Part shown: in pieces, positions 54,609-64,000 of the stretch | Numbering within the stretch: position 1 is the stretch's first letter | Layout of the letters: each line of letters opens with the position of its first letter | Source of the DNA: Streptomyces triticagri | GTDB lineage: Bacteria; Actinomycetota; Actinomycetes; Streptomycetales; Streptomycetaceae | DNA: 64,000 nt | Reading direction: 5' to 3' | NCBI RefSeq assembly: GCF_003429565.1 | Contig: NZ_QUAK01000087.1 | Span: forward strand, 1-64,000 | Position numbers and translations under genes: made by a program | Notes under the pieces: model-generated | What the model saw: only the letters and a program-made list of their open reading frames with translations | Told to the model about the DNA's origin: nothing | Databases searched by the model: none

Positions 54609-55781
54609 CTACACGTCGCGTGCGCCTTCGGGGGCGGTTTCGGTGACCACGGTGAGGACGCGATCGATCGCCTCGTCCGTGAGGTCGGCGCGGGCAGTGA
54701 GGCGCAGCCGGGAGATGCCGTCCGGCACCGACGGCGGCCGGAAGCAGCCGACCAGCAGGCCCATGGCTCGGCAGTCCGCAGCCCAACGGACCGCGGCCGC
54801 GGGTGAAGGGGCCCGCACCGACACGACGGCGGCGTCCGGGCGGGCCGAGTCGAATCCCGCGCCGGTGAGCCGGGTGTACAGGGTGTGCGCCACCTGCCGG
54901 GCTCGCTCGGCCCGTGCCGGCTCGGCGCGGAGCACGCCGAGGGCGGCCCGGGCGGCTCCCGCGGCGGCCGGCGCGAGGCCGGTGTCGAAGATGAACGTCC
55001 GTGCCGTGTTGAGCAGATGGGCGATGACCCGGGCGGGGCCGAGCACGGCACCGCCCTGGCTGCCGAGCGACTTGGACAGGGTGACGGTGGCGACCACGTC
55101 CGGTGCGCCGGCGAGCCCTGCCGCCTGCGCCGCACCGCGGCCGCCGGTGCCGAGCACGCCGAGCCCGTGCGCGTCGTCGAGCAGCAGCCCGGCACCGAAC
55201 TCGCGGCAGACTCCGGCCGTTTCGGCGAGCGGGGCGGCGTCGCCGTCGACCGAGAACACCGAGTCCGTGACCACCAGGCCCGCGCCGGTGTGGGTGGCCA
55301 GGGCCTTGCGTACGGCTTCCGGGGTGGCGTGCGGGACGACCGATGTGGTGCCGCGGGCCAGGCGGCAACCGTCGATCAGGGAGGCGTGATTGCCGGCGTC
55401 GGAGACGATCAGGGTGCCGTGCGGGGCGAGTGCGGTCACCGCGGCGAGATTGGCCGCGTAACCGGAGGACAGCACCAGAGCCGACTCGAAGCCGCAGAAC
55501 TCGGCCAGTTCCGCCTCGAGTTCGGCGTGCAGTTCCGTCGACCCCGTCACCAGTCGCGAACCCGTCGCGCCGCCGCCCCAGACGCGCGCGGCGTCCGCGG
55601 CCGCGTCGACCACGGCCGGATGGCGGGTGAGTCCGAGGTAGTCGTTGCCCGCCAGATCCAGGAGGTCGCTGCGGGGCGGGCGCGGGCGCAGCACGCGTTC
55701 GAGGCCCGCGCTGCGGCGCCGGTCGGCCTGCCCGTCGATCCAGTCGAACGGTGTGGGCGGCGTGATCGCGTCCCTTGGCAT
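54609..55781 (-). CDS. bioF: 8-amino-7-oxononanoate synthase
   Basis: PLP enzyme of 390 residues that condenses pimeloyl-ACP (or -CoA) with alanine, the first ring-forming step of biotin synthesis. The GNDYLGL segment near 45-51, DDAHGLG near 200-206 and the Schiff-base lysine in [11 protein letters not shown] near 233-243 are characteristic. It is divergent from bioB-bioA-bioD, with about 208 bases between, so both units probably share control. No bioH/bioC-type pimeloyl pathway genes are nearby; that step must be elsewhere. Confidence 0.95.
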   Translation of the reverse strand: MPRDAITPPTPFDWIDGQADRRRSAGLERVLRPRPPRSDLLDLAGNDYLGLTRHPAVVDAAADAARVWGGGATGSRLVTGSTELHAELEAELAEFCGFESALVLSSGYAANLAAVTALAPHGTLIVSDAGNHASLIDGCRLARGTTSVVPHATPEAVRKALATHTGAGLVVTDSVFSVDGDAAPLAETAGVCREFGAGLLLDDAHGLGVLGTGGRGAAQAAGLAGAPDVVATVTLSKSLGSQGGAVLGPARVIAHLLNTARTFIFDTGLAPAAAGAARAALGVLRAEPARAERARQVAHTLYTRLTGAGFDSARPDAAVVSVRAPSPAAAVRWAADCRAMGLLVGCFRPPSVPDGISRLRLTARADLTDEAIDRVLTVVTETAPEGARDV

Positions 55782-55902
55782 GGGCCGTTCCTCGTGTCGG
55801 GGGCGGTCGGGCGCCCGGTCGCCGTGGGTCGTTCCACGGTCGTCGGCCTGCGGTGTGTTTGTCAGCAGTCAACAGACACTAGCGGGAGATTCGCCAGGTC
55901 AG

Positions 55903-55922
55903 GGTGTGGTAATACCCACACC
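55903..55922. promoter_or_regulatory. Inverted repeat between bioF and bioB
   Basis: GGTGTGG (55903-55909) and CCACACC (55916-55922) are perfect 7-base arms around TAATAC. The site lies between the divergent biotin genes, 68-87 bases from the bioB ATG. The central TAATAC could be a -10. It is a candidate operator for a biotin regulator. Confidence 0.45.
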
Positions 55923-55989
55923 TCCGGGGACGTCGATTGTGTGGTTCCTACTTGGCCGTGAGTGGCTCGGTGAGCCAGGATCGTTCCCC

Positions 55990-57216
55990 ATGGACCTGCT
56001 GAACACGCTGGTGGACAAGGGGCTTCGGCGCGAGCTGCCGACCCGAGACGAGGCGCTCGCCGTACTGGCGACGACGGACGACGAACTCCTGGACGTGGTG
56101 GCCGCGGCGGGCCGGGTGCGCCGTCAGTGGTTCGGCCGCCGGGTCAAACTCAACTACCTGGTGAACCTCAAGTCGGGCCTGTGCCCCGAGGACTGCTCGT
56201 ACTGCTCGCAGCGGCTCGGGTCCAACGCCGACATCCTCAAGTACACCTGGCTGAAGCCCGAAGAGGCCTCGCAGGCGGCGGCCGCCGGAGTCGCCGGCGG
56301 CGCCAAGCGGGTCTGTCTGGTGGCCAGCGGCCGGGGACCGACCGACCGGGACGTCGACCGGGTCTCGCGCACCATCGAGGCCATCAAGTCGGAGAACGAG
56401 GACGTGGAGGTGTGCGCCTGCCTCGGGCTGCTCTCCGACGGCCAGGCCGACCGGCTGCGCACGGCGGGCGCCGACGCGTACAACCACAATCTGAACACCT
56501 CCGAGGGCACCTACGGGGAGATCACCACCACCCACACGTACCAGGACCGGGTGGACACCGTGCAGCAGGCGCAGGCCGCGGGCCTGTCCGCCTGCTCGGG
56601 GCTGATCGCGGGCATGGGCGAGAGCGACGCCGACCTGGTCGATGTCGTCTTCTCGCTGCGTGAACTCGACCCGGACTCGGTGCCGGTGAACTTCCTGATC
56701 CCGTTCGAGGGCACTCCGCTGGGCAAGGAGTGGAACCTCACGCCGCAGCGTGCGCTGCGGATTCTCGCCATGGTGCGGTTCGTCTGCCCCGATGTGGAGG
56801 TACGTCTCGCCGGCGGGCGCGAGGTGCATCTGCGCACGCTGCAGCCGCTGGCCCTGCATCTCGCCAACTCGATCTTCCTGGGCGACTATCTGACCAGCGA
56901 GGGCCAGGCCGGTGCGGCGGATCTCGAGATGATCGCCGACGCCGGATTCGAGGTGGAGGGCGCGGACACGGTGACGCTGCCCGAGCACCGGGCCCATGTC
57001 GCTGCCGCCGGGGGCTGTGGTTCACCGGGCGGTGGGTGCGGGTCGCACGATGCGGAGGACACGGCAGCGCAGGGCGCGCAGGGCTGCGGTCCGTGCGGCT
57101 CCGCGGATCAGCCGGCGGGGCCCGCCGAGGAGCCGGCCACGGCCGCCGACGCCCGCACCGACCTGGTCGCGGTGCGCCGGCGCGGCGCCGGAACGGATCT
57201 CGCGCCCAATGCCTGA
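55990..57216 (+). CDS. bioB: Biotin synthase with Cys-rich tail
   Basis: Radical SAM enzyme of 408 residues that inserts sulfur into dethiobiotin. The SAM-binding Fe4S4 cysteines are C65, C69 and C72 (CPEDCSYC). The barrel ends near 335. A 68-residue extension follows with cysteines 343, 350, 366 and 369 and His353 in Gly-rich context ([20 protein letters not shown]), then an Ala/Pro-rich end. Similar tails occur in Streptomyces BioB as I recall; their function is not known. It overlaps bioA by 8 bases. Confidence 0.95.
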   Translation: MDLLNTLVDKGLRRELPTRDEALAVLATTDDELLDVVAAAGRVRRQWFGRRVKLNYLVNLKSGLCPEDCSYCSQRLGSNADILKYTWLKPEEASQAAAAGVAGGAKRVCLVASGRGPTDRDVDRVSRTIEAIKSENEDVEVCACLGLLSDGQADRLRTAGADAYNHNLNTSEGTYGEITTTHTYQDRVDTVQQAQAAGLSACSGLIAGMGESDADLVDVVFSLRELDPDSVPVNFLIPFEGTPLGKEWNLTPQRALRILAMVRFVCPDVEVRLAGGREVHLRTLQPLALHLANSIFLGDYLTSEGQAGAADLEMIADAGFEVEGADTVTLPEHRAHVAAAGGCGSPGGGCGSHDAEDTAAQGAQGCGPCGSADQPAGPAEEPATAADARTDLVAVRRRGAGTDLAPNA

Positions 57217-58501
57217 ACTGTCCACGCCCGAACTGCTCGCCCTCGACCGGCAGCACGTCTGGCATCCCTACGGGCCGATGCCCGGCCGGCAGGAGCCGCT
57301 GGTCGTCGAGTCGGCCTCCGGGGTACGGCTGCGGCTCGCCGACTCGGGCGGCGAACTGGTCGACGGCATGTCCTCGTGGTGGTCGGCGATCCACGGCTAC
57401 AACCACCCGGTCCTGAACGAGGCGGTGCGTGGTCAGCTCGACCGGATGAGCCATGTGATGTTCGGCGGCCTCACTCATGAGCCCGCCGTCCGGCTCACCA
57501 AGCGTCTTGTCGACATGTCGCCCGATGGTCTGGAGCATGTGTTCCTCGCCGACTCGGGCTCCGTGTCGGTCGAGGTCGCCCTCAAGATGTGTCTGCAGTA
57601 CTGGCGTTCGCGCGGCAAGCCCGCCAAGCACCGGCTCGCCACCTGGCGCGGCGGGTACCACGGGGACACCTGGCAGCCGATGTCGGTCTGCGATCCGGAC
57701 GGCGGGATGCACGAACTCTGGTCCGGGGCGCTGCCCCGGCAGGTCTTCGCCGACGCCCCGCCCGCCGAGTACGACGAGACGTACGCGGACCATCTGCGGG
57801 CGACCGTGGAGCGCCACGCGGACGAGCTGGCGGCCGTGGTGGTGGAGCCGGTGGTGCAGGGCGCGGGCGGAATGCGGTTCCACTCCCCCTCGTATCTGCG
57901 GGTGCTTCGGGAGGCCTGCGACGCCCATGGTGTGCTGCTCGTGTTCGACGAGATCGCGACCGGATTCGGGCGTACGGGCGCGCTGTTCGCGGCGGATCAC
58001 GCCGGTGTCACACCCGATGTGATGTGCGTCGGCAAGGCCCTGACCGGCGGCTATATGACGCTCGCCGCGACCCTGTGCACGCCACGCGTTGCCGAGGGGA
58101 TCTCCCGGGGCGAGGTGCCCGTGCTCGCGCACGGGCCGACGTTCATGGGCAATCCGCTGGCGGCCGCGGTCGCCGACGCCTCGCTCGGACTGCTCACCGG
58201 ACAGGACTGGGCGACCGAGGTGAAGCGGGTGGAGAGCGGACTGCGCGAAGGGCTCGCGGCGGCCTCGGAGCTGCCGGGTGTCCGGGACGTCCGGGTGCTC
58301 GGCGCGATCGGCGTGGTCCAGCTCGACCACGAGGTGGACATGGCGGCCGCCACCCGGGCCGCGGTGGCGGAGGGGGTCTGGCTGCGCCCGTTCCGCGACC
58401 TGGTGTACACGATGCCGCCGTACATCACGGGAGACGAGGACGTCGCGCGGATCTGCCGCGCGGTGTGCGCTGCGGCGGCTGCCGGGCGGGACGCGCGATG
58501 A
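57209..58501 (+). CDS. bioA: Adenosylmethionine-8-amino-7-oxononanoate aminotransferase
   Basis: PLP aminotransferase of 430 residues that makes 7,8-diaminononanoate (DAPA) using SAM as amino donor. [11 protein letters not shown] near 16-26 and [15 protein letters not shown] near 53-67 (with the BioA-specific tryptophans), [12 protein letters not shown] near 247-258 (pyridine-binding Asp) and the lysine in [10 protein letters not shown] near 275 are clear. The start ATG lies 8 bases before the bioB stop codon, so the two are coupled. Confidence 0.96.
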   Translation: MPELSTPELLALDRQHVWHPYGPMPGRQEPLVVESASGVRLRLADSGGELVDGMSSWWSAIHGYNHPVLNEAVRGQLDRMSHVMFGGLTHEPAVRLTKRLVDMSPDGLEHVFLADSGSVSVEVALKMCLQYWRSRGKPAKHRLATWRGGYHGDTWQPMSVCDPDGGMHELWSGALPRQVFADAPPAEYDETYADHLRATVERHADELAAVVVEPVVQGAGGMRFHSPSYLRVLREACDAHGVLLVFDEIATGFGRTGALFAADHAGVTPDVMCVGKALTGGYMTLAATLCTPRVAEGISRGEVPVLAHGPTFMGNPLAAAVADASLGLLTGQDWATEVKRVESGLREGLAAASELPGVRDVRVLGAIGVVQLDHEVDMAAATRAAVAEGVWLRPFRDLVYTMPPYITGDEDVARICRAVCAAAAAGRDAR

Positions 58502-58553
58502 CCAGGACGGTGCCGGTCGGCCGGTCGGCGGCCGGGAAGGTGAGGGCGGTCGT

Positions 58554-59276
58554 ATGACGGTCGTGGTGGTGACGGGGACCGGCACGGAGATCGGCAAGAC
58601 CGTGACGACGGCGGCGCTCGCGGCCGTCGCGGTCGCCGAGGGGCGTTCGGTCGCGGTCCTGAAGCCCGCGCAGACCGGGGTCGCGGCCGGTGCGGACGGC
58701 GATGTGGCGGAGGTGCTCCGCCTCGCGGGCCCGGCCGTGACGGGTGCCGAACTGGCCCGCTATCCCGAGCCGTTGGCTCCGGCGACGGCGGCCGCGCGAG
58801 CGGGGCTGCCTGCGCTGCGGCCCGCGGAGATCGCCGAGGCGGCGGAGAAGCTGGCCGCCTCGCACGACCTGGTCCTGGTCGAGGGCGCAGGAGGTCTGCT
58901 CGTACGTTTCGACGCCGAAGGCGGGACGCTCGCGGACGCGGCGTCGCTCCTCGACGCGCCTGTCCTGGTCGTGGCGGCGGCCGGGCTCGGGACGCTGAAC
59001 GCGACCGCCCTGACGACGGAGGCACTGCGGTCCCGGTCGCTCACCCCGCTCGGCGTGGTGGTCGGCAGTCTGCCGGCGCTGCCGGACCTCGCCGTGCGCT
59101 GCAATCTGACCGATCTGCCGGAGGTCGCCGGGGTTCCGCTGCTCGGGGCGGTGCCGGAGGGAGCGGGGGCGCTGGAAGGGCCGGACTTCCGGGCGAGGGC
59201 CGGGAGTTGGCTGGCGGAGCCGCTGGGCGGGTCCTGGGACGTCGAGGCGGCGCGGAGCCGGTTCGGGGTGATGTGA
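58554..59276 (+). CDS. bioD: Dethiobiotin synthetase
   Basis: ATP- and CO2-dependent enzyme of 240 residues that closes the ureido ring. The P-loop [12 protein letters not shown] is at about 8-19, KPAQTG near 37-42 and EGAGGLL near 109-115. It starts 52 bases after bioA and ends the operon bioB-bioA-bioD. Gene order and spacing match other Streptomyces biotin loci. Confidence 0.95.
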   Translation: MTVVVVTGTGTEIGKTVTTAALAAVAVAEGRSVAVLKPAQTGVAAGADGDVAEVLRLAGPAVTGAELARYPEPLAPATAAARAGLPALRPAEIAEAAEKLAASHDLVLVEGAGGLLVRFDAEGGTLADAASLLDAPVLVVAAAGLGTLNATALTTEALRSRSLTPLGVVVGSLPALPDLAVRCNLTDLPEVAGVPLLGAVPEGAGALEGPDFRARAGSWLAEPLGGSWDVEAARSRFGVM

Positions 59277-59430
59277 CGTACGGGGTGGAGTGACGTGCGG
59301 GTGACCCGGTGGAGGGCTCGTCCGGCGGACTCCACCCCAGGGTAGAGGCGCAAGGTCCACCCTCGGGCCGAGGCCGATCCCGTGCCCGCGGAGCAGAATG
59401 GGGGCATCGCCCGAAGCCGGAGGGATCTCC

Positions 59431-60114
59431 ATGGCACTGCTTCGTTCCAAGCGTTCCGCGGCGTCGACCGACGCCGTTCACCACCCTGTGTTCGCGCGGG
59501 TCTACGCCCGCCAGAGCGTCGCTTCCGAGCGCATAGTGGCGCGGTACCGCAGGGAGCTCCTGAGCGGTCTGTCCGGTCGGATCATCGAGATCGGCGCGGG
59601 GAACGGCCTCAATTTCTCCCACTACCCGAGTTCCGTCTCGGAGGTGGTGGCGATCGAGCCGGAGCGCCTGCTGCGGGAGTACGCACTGACGGCGGCGCGG
59701 CGGGCCGAGGTGCCGGTGGACGTGGTGCCGGGTACGGCGGAGGCGCTGCCGGTCAAGAGCGAGGCGTTCGACGGCGCGGTGCTGTCGCTCGTGCTGTGCA
59801 GCGTGCGGGACGTCCGGCGGGCCCTGGCCGAGGTGCACCGGGTGGTGCGCCCCGGCGGTGAGGTGCGGTTCTTCGAGCACGAGCTCAGTCCGCGGGGACG
59901 GGCCATGCCGGTGCTGCAGAAGGGCCTGGACCGGTCCCGGGTGTGGGGGATGTTCACCGGCGGCTGTCATGTCTCGCGTACGCCGGTCACCTCGCTCCGG
60001 GAAGCGGGCTTCGGCGAGCTCGAGCAGCATCGGATGCTGATCCCCGAGCGCGGGCCGCGCACCCCCGTCTCGTACTTCGTCCTGGGTTCCGCGCGCCGTC
60101 CGGTGACGGGGTGA
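59431..60114 (+). CDS. Class I SAM-dependent methyltransferase
   Basis: Methyltransferase of 227 residues with motif I IIEIGAGNGLNF near 50-61 and the VLCSVRD motif IV near 120. The LAEVHRVVRPGGEVRFFEHE stretch near 133-152 is the usual post-motif helix and strand of UbiE/METTL7-like enzymes. The ATG at 59431 follows GGAGGG at ideal spacing; a longer start at 59398 is possible. No pathway gene is beside it, so the substrate is unknown. Confidence 0.85.
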   Translation: MALLRSKRSAASTDAVHHPVFARVYARQSVASERIVARYRRELLSGLSGRIIEIGAGNGLNFSHYPSSVSEVVAIEPERLLREYALTAARRAEVPVDVVPGTAEALPVKSEAFDGAVLSLVLCSVRDVRRALAEVHRVVRPGGEVRFFEHELSPRGRAMPVLQKGLDRSRVWGMFTGGCHVSRTPVTSLREAGFGELEQHRMLIPERGPRTPVSYFVLGSARRPVTG

Positions 60115-60255
60115 GTCCGGTGCGCGCGGACTGCCCGGTGGCGCCGTGTGTCCGCGATCGGCCCGGCCCCGGACGGATACCGACGGTCGGTGCGGGGCGA
60201 CTACTCTCGCCCCCGGTAAGGGAGTTGGGACCGATACGCCCTCTGGGAGGCTGCC

Positions 60256-61062
60256 TTGTCCGCATCTGAAGGAGCACAGGAGACCGGCCTGGACGGACCC
60301 GCCGCCCGGGCCAGGAGTCTGACCAAGGCCTACGGCTCCGGCGAGACCACGGTCCTCGCTCTGGACGCGGTCGACGTGGACATCGCCGCCGGGCGTTTCA
60401 CCGCGGTGATGGGGCCCTCCGGGTCCGGCAAGTCCACCTTGATGCACTGCCTTGCGGGACTCGACTCCGTCTCCGCCGGCCAGGTCTGGCTCGGGTCCAC
60501 CGAGATCACCGGTCTGAAGGACCGGGAGCTCACCAGGCTGCGGCGCGACCGCATCGGGTTCATGTTCCAGGCCTTCAATCTGCTGCCCACGCTCAACGCC
60601 CGGGAGAACATCACGCTGCCGATGGACATCGCCGGCCGGCGCCCCGACCGGGAGTGGGTCGACCGCGTGATCGACACGCTGGCGCTGCGTGACCGGCTGG
60701 GTCACCGACCGGCTCAGCTCTCCGGCGGCCAGCAGCAGCGGGTCGCCTGTGCGCGGGCGCTGGCCGCCCGCCCCGAGCTGATCTTCGCCGACGAACCGAC
60801 GGGGAACTTGGACTCGAGGGCCGGTGCCGAGGTGCTCGGCTTCCTGCGCGAGGCGGTCGACGAGCTGGACCAGACGGTGGTCATGGTCACCCACGACCCG
60901 AACGCCGCCGCGTACTCCGACCTCGTGCTGTTCCTCGCGGACGGCCGGATCGTGGACGAGATGCCGCAGCCCACCTCGGAGAAGGTCCTCGAGCGCATGA
61001 AGCGCTTCGACAGCGGCCGGCCGGAGGACCCCGACACCGGCCGCACCACGGACGGGAGTTGA
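60256..61062 (+). CDS. ABC transporter ATPase (MacB/LolD type)
   Basis: ATPase of 268 residues for the FtsX-like permease encoded next. Walker A GPSGSGKST is near 53-61, the Q-loop FMFQAFNLLP near 98-107, signature LSGGQQQR near 155-162 and Walker B LIFADEPTGNLD near 175-186. The start is a TTG at 60256 with GGGAGG upstream. The 20-residue N-terminal tail is Gly/Ala/Glu-rich. The permease gene starts 6 bases after the stop. MacB-type systems use mechanotransmission to work on extracytoplasmic substrates or cell-wall enzymes. Confidence 0.93.
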   Translation: MSASEGAQETGLDGPAARARSLTKAYGSGETTVLALDAVDVDIAAGRFTAVMGPSGSGKSTLMHCLAGLDSVSAGQVWLGSTEITGLKDRELTRLRRDRIGFMFQAFNLLPTLNARENITLPMDIAGRRPDREWVDRVIDTLALRDRLGHRPAQLSGGQQQRVACARALAARPELIFADEPTGNLDSRAGAEVLGFLREAVDELDQTVVMVTHDPNAAAYSDLVLFLADGRIVDEMPQPTSEKVLERMKRFDSGRPEDPDTGRTTDGS

Positions 61063-61068
61063 GGCGCG

Positions 61069-63633
61069 GTGCTGAAGGCGACGCTGCGGAGCTTCTTCGC
61101 GCACAAGGGCCGGCTGCTGCTGTCCGCGCTCGCGGTGGTGCTGTCCGTGGCCTTCGTGGCGGGCAGTCTGATCTTCTCGGACACGGTCACCCGTACCTTC
61201 GACCGACTGTTCGCCTCCACCTCGGCGGATGTCACCGTGGGGCCCAAGGAGGGCGTCGGGAGCGCTCTGCCGTCCGGGGCGACCCCGACCGTGCCGGCCT
61301 CACTTGCCGAGCGCGTCAAGGGCGTGGACGGTGTGGCCAAGGCCGAGATCGACGCCGCGGTGGAGAACATCACGGTCGTCGACGAGCACAACGACCCGGT
61401 GGGCCCCACCACCGGAGCCCCCACCATCGCGACCAACTGGTACGCGGCCGAGCGCAGCCCGGTCGAGCTCACCGACGGGCGGGCGCCGCGCGGTGCCGGT
61501 GAGGCCCTTCTGGACGCCGACACCGCGGACAACAAGGACCTGGCCATCGGCGACACCCTGAAGGTGCTGGCGCGGCCCGGTTCGTTCGAGGTCGAGATCG
61601 TCGGGATCGCGACGTTCACCACCACCAACCCGGGTGCGGCACTGGTCTTCCTCGACACCCCGACCGCACAGGAGAAGCTCCTCGGCGACAAGGACCTGGC
61701 CACCTCCATCGGCGTGGAGGCCGCGGACGGGACCACGGACGCGCAGCTCAAGCGCAGCCTCGCCGCCGAGCTGGGCTCGGCCTACGAGCTCAAGACCGCC
61801 GACGAGCAGGCGGAGTCGGCGGCCGCGGACTTCGGCAGCTTCCTCGACGTCATCAAGTACGTGATGCTGGGCTTCGCCGGGATCGCGGTCCTCGTCGGCA
61901 TCTTCCTGATCGTCAACACCTTCTCGATGCTCATCGCCCAGCGCACCCGGGAGCTCGGCCTGATGCGGGCGTTGGGTGCGGACCGCCGCCAGGTCAGGCG
62001 CTCGGTGCTCACCGAGGCGCTGCTGCTCGGCCTGGTCGGTTCGACCCTCGGTCTGCTCACCGGAATCGGTCTGGCCGCCGGGCTCATCGAGTTGATGGGC
62101 CTGCTCGGGATGAATCTGGACACCACCGAGATGGTGATCGGCTGGGTCACCCCGGTCGCGGCGTATGTGGTCGGCGTCGGTGTCACCTTCGTCTCGGCGT
62201 ATCTGCCGGCCAGGCGTGCCGCCCGGGTGTCCCCGATGGCTGCACTCTCCGATGTCGAAGTCACCGGTGTGGGGCGGCCGTTGACGGTCCGGGCGATCGT
62301 CGGCGGGGTGACCGGAGCGGCCGGAGTGGCGGCTCTCGCCGGGTGCGCGGCGGCGGACAGGACCGGGACGGCCGCACCGCTACTCGGTCTCGGGGTCGTG
62401 CTGACCCTGATCGCCATGGTGATCGCAGGACCGCTCCTGGTCCGGCCGGTGATCCGGGTGCTCGGCTCCGCCTTCCCCGCGGTCTTCGGCTCGGTGGGCC
62501 GGATGAGCCAGCGCAACGCCCTGCGCAATCCCCGGCGTACCGGTGCCACGGCAGCCGCCCTGATGGTGGGGCTCGCCCTGGTCGGCGGGCTCTCGGTGGC
62601 GAGCGAGTCGATGAGCGCGTCCTTCGACCGCGAGATCGACCGCACCCTCGGCGCCGACTTCATCGTGCAGAACACCAACTTCATGCCGTTCCCCGACGAG
62701 ATCCGTGAGCGGGTGCAGGAGGCGGACGGCTCCGGTCTGGTGGTCCGTCAGCGCTTCGTACCGCTGGAGCTGCGCCTGCCCGACGGCAAGCGCGTGGAGT
62801 CGACCGCGGGGGCGTACGAGTCGGGGCTCGACGAGGTGGCCAAGATCGACTATGCCCAGGGTGACAGCGCCGCGGTGCTCGCTCCCGACCGGATCGCCAT
62901 GGACGTGGAGTTCGCCAAGGACCACGGCGTGCGGCTGAACGGCAAGATCCCGGTGGAGTTCCCCGGCGGACGCAAGGCCTCACTGACCGTGGGCGCCTTC
63001 ACGGACCTCGGCTCGACGACGGGTCCAGGCTCCGAGGGCGGTCTGGTGATGGGCTTCGACACCGCCCAGAAGTATCTGCCGGACGGCCAGGACTCGGCGC
63101 TCTATGTCAACGCCTCGAAGGGCGGCGACAAGGACGCGCTCCGCGCCGAGCTCGAGAAGGCACTCGACCCGTATCCCCAGGTCCAGGTGCGCGACCAGGC
63201 TGACTACAAGGAGCTGGTGCGGGGACAGATCGCGGTGATGCTCTATCTGGTGTACGCACTCCTCGGCCTCGCGATCATCATCGCGGTGCTCGGAGTGGTG
63301 AACACCCTGGCGCTGTCGGTCGTCGAGCGCACCCGGGAGATCGGACTGCTCCGCGCGATCGGCCTGGGGCGGCGGCAGCTTCGCCGGATGATCCGCCTCG
63401 AGTCCGTGGTGATCGCCGTGTTCGGCGCCGTGCTCGGTCTGGGCCTCGGTCTTGTCTGGGGGCTTGCGATACAGCAGGTGCTCGCCTTGGAGGGCATGAC
63501 CGAACTCGCCCTGCCCTGGGGCACGATCGTCGCCGTCCTGATCGGGTCGATCGTGGTCGGCCTGACCGCCGCGCTGCTGCCGGCTCTGCGCGCCTCCCGG
63601 ATGAACGTCCTGGCGGCGATCGCACACGAGTAG
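61069..63633 (+). CDS. FtsX-like ABC permease (double MacB-type)
   Basis: Permease of 854 residues with a duplicated layout: helix 1 (about 16-38), a large extracytoplasmic domain (40-250), three helices (about 262-385), a central pair of helices (about 400-465), another extracytoplasmic domain (about 515-705) and three C-terminal helices (720-840). The conserved cytoplasmic QRTRELGLMRALGADRRQVRR and ERTREIGLLRAIGLGRRQLRR loops, one per FtsX domain, contact the ATPase. No outer-membrane or periplasmic partner is expected in this organism. The substrate is unknown; peptide export or cell-wall hydrolase control are known roles of the family. Confidence 0.92.
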   Translation: MLKATLRSFFAHKGRLLLSALAVVLSVAFVAGSLIFSDTVTRTFDRLFASTSADVTVGPKEGVGSALPSGATPTVPASLAERVKGVDGVAKAEIDAAVENITVVDEHNDPVGPTTGAPTIATNWYAAERSPVELTDGRAPRGAGEALLDADTADNKDLAIGDTLKVLARPGSFEVEIVGIATFTTTNPGAALVFLDTPTAQEKLLGDKDLATSIGVEAADGTTDAQLKRSLAAELGSAYELKTADEQAESAAADFGSFLDVIKYVMLGFAGIAVLVGIFLIVNTFSMLIAQRTRELGLMRALGADRRQVRRSVLTEALLLGLVGSTLGLLTGIGLAAGLIELMGLLGMNLDTTEMVIGWVTPVAAYVVGVGVTFVSAYLPARRAARVSPMAALSDVEVTGVGRPLTVRAIVGGVTGAAGVAALAGCAAADRTGTAAPLLGLGVVLTLIAMVIAGPLLVRPVIRVLGSAFPAVFGSVGRMSQRNALRNPRRTGATAAALMVGLALVGGLSVASESMSASFDREIDRTLGADFIVQNTNFMPFPDEIRERVQEADGSGLVVRQRFVPLELRLPDGKRVESTAGAYESGLDEVAKIDYAQGDSAAVLAPDRIAMDVEFAKDHGVRLNGKIPVEFPGGRKASLTVGAFTDLGSTTGPGSEGGLVMGFDTAQKYLPDGQDSALYVNASKGGDKDALRAELEKALDPYPQVQVRDQADYKELVRGQIAVMLYLVYALLGLAIIIAVLGVVNTLALSVVERTREIGLLRAIGLGRRQLRRMIRLESVVIAVFGAVLGLGLGLVWGLAIQQVLALEGMTELALPWGTIVAVLIGSIVVGLTAALLPALRASRMNVLAAIAHE

Positions 63634-63696
63634 CGCCCATCGCCCCGCACGCAGGCTCCTGCCCGATGCCACCCGCCCCCGTACACAGGAGAGTTG

Positions 63697-64000
63697 ATGC
63701 CACGTCCCTTCCGTTTCGGCGTGAATCTGATGGATCAGGCGGACGGCAGCAGCTGGCGTGCGAAGTGCCGTCGCGCAGAGGAGCTGGGGTACGACGTGAT
63801 CCTGGTGCCCGATCATCTGGGCATGCCGGCGCCGTTCCCCGCCCTGGTCGCGGCCGCCGAGGTGACCGAGCGTCCGCGCCTCGGCACCTTCGTGCTCAAT
63901 ACCGGCTTCTGGAATCCGACACTGCTGGCCAGGGAGATCGCCGGTACGGACGCACTCGCCGGCGGCCGTCTGGAGATCGGTCTGGGTGCGGGATATGTGC
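63697..64000 (+). CDS. Luciferase-like (F420-type) oxidoreductase, truncated by the window
   Basis: The first 101 residues of a bacterial luciferase-family enzyme. The ATG at 63697 follows CAGGAGAG. FRFGVNLMDQ opens the barrel, followed by RRAEELGYDVILVPDHLG (about 26-43), RLGTFVLNTGFWNPTLLAREIAGTDALAGGRLEIGLGAGY near 61-100, matching the LLM class in which the cofactor is often F420. The gene continues beyond the window, so length and domain end are unknown. It is on the same strand as the MacB-type genes, with 63 bases between. Confidence 0.87.
   Translation, partial: MPRPFRFGVNLMDQADGSSWRAKCRRAEELGYDVILVPDHLGMPAPFPALVAAAEVTERPRLGTFVLNTGFWNPTLLAREIAGTDALAGGRLEIGLGAGYV

Overview
This window looks like a piece of the chromosome of a Streptomyces, or a very close actinomycete relative. 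The evidence is very high GC, GTG and TTG starts with 4-base GTGA/TTGA overlaps, a subtilisin-inhibitor (SSI) gene, a WhiJ-type set (XRE regulator, DUF397 protein, ATP-binding protein), the MurT-GatD pair, and a c-di-AMP riboswitch before a secreted NlpC/P60 hydrolase. I see no rRNA or tRNA gene, insertion sequence, prophage or CRISPR array.

Layout. 1-9.3 kb: L,D-transpeptidase, HNH-nuclease lipoprotein, methyltransferase, RNase HI, K+/H+ antiporter, DUF3040 protein, ArsB/NhaD-type permease, a two-component system and a small tyrosine-phosphatase-like protein. 9.3-22.6 kb: the most distinctive region, a divergent iron locus centred on one near-perfect DtxR/DmdR-type iron box (18813-18833). 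Leftward run a fused ABC exporter, rfbA-rfbB-rfbD-rfbC (dTDP-L-rhamnose type) and two FecCD permeases. Rightward run a GT1 glycosyltransferase, a Fes/IroD-type siderophore esterase and a lipoprotein siderophore-binding protein. Together these resemble an actinomycete version of the salmochelin (iro) logic, with a dTDP-deoxysugar pathway built into the operon. Neither the siderophore synthetase nor the importer ATPase is in the window.

22.6-36.5 kb is mostly housekeeping: MMPL transporter, 2H phosphoesterase, glutathione peroxidase, an ene-reductase with a divergent MarR regulator, an acyl-CoA dehydrogenase with a divergent TetR regulator, peptide deformylase, murT-gatD, pfkA, ctaG and a 52-residue membrane protein. 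36.5-49 kb: SSI-type inhibitor with a Lys P1 site, a substrate-binding-like protein without signal peptide, PlsC, a secreted S33 peptidase, the urease operon ureABCFGD, a TetR/membrane-protein divergent pair and an AlkZ-like glycosylase. 49-64 kb: an orphan YefM antitoxin, ClpP, the riboswitch and NlpC/P60 gene, a PLP dehydratase, the WhiJ-type set, biotin genes bioF and bioB-bioA-bioD, a methyltransferase, a MacB/FtsX ABC system, and a truncated luciferase-like oxidoreductase.

In the iron locus, my model is as follows. Iron starvation releases the repressor from the box. The rfb enzymes make a dTDP-6-deoxysugar, the glycosyltransferase decorates a catechol siderophore, and the fused ABC protein exports it. 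The lipoprotein and FecCD permeases reimport the ferric complex, and the esterase opens it to free the iron. This is inference from gene families and co-regulation; no substrate is shown by sequence alone.
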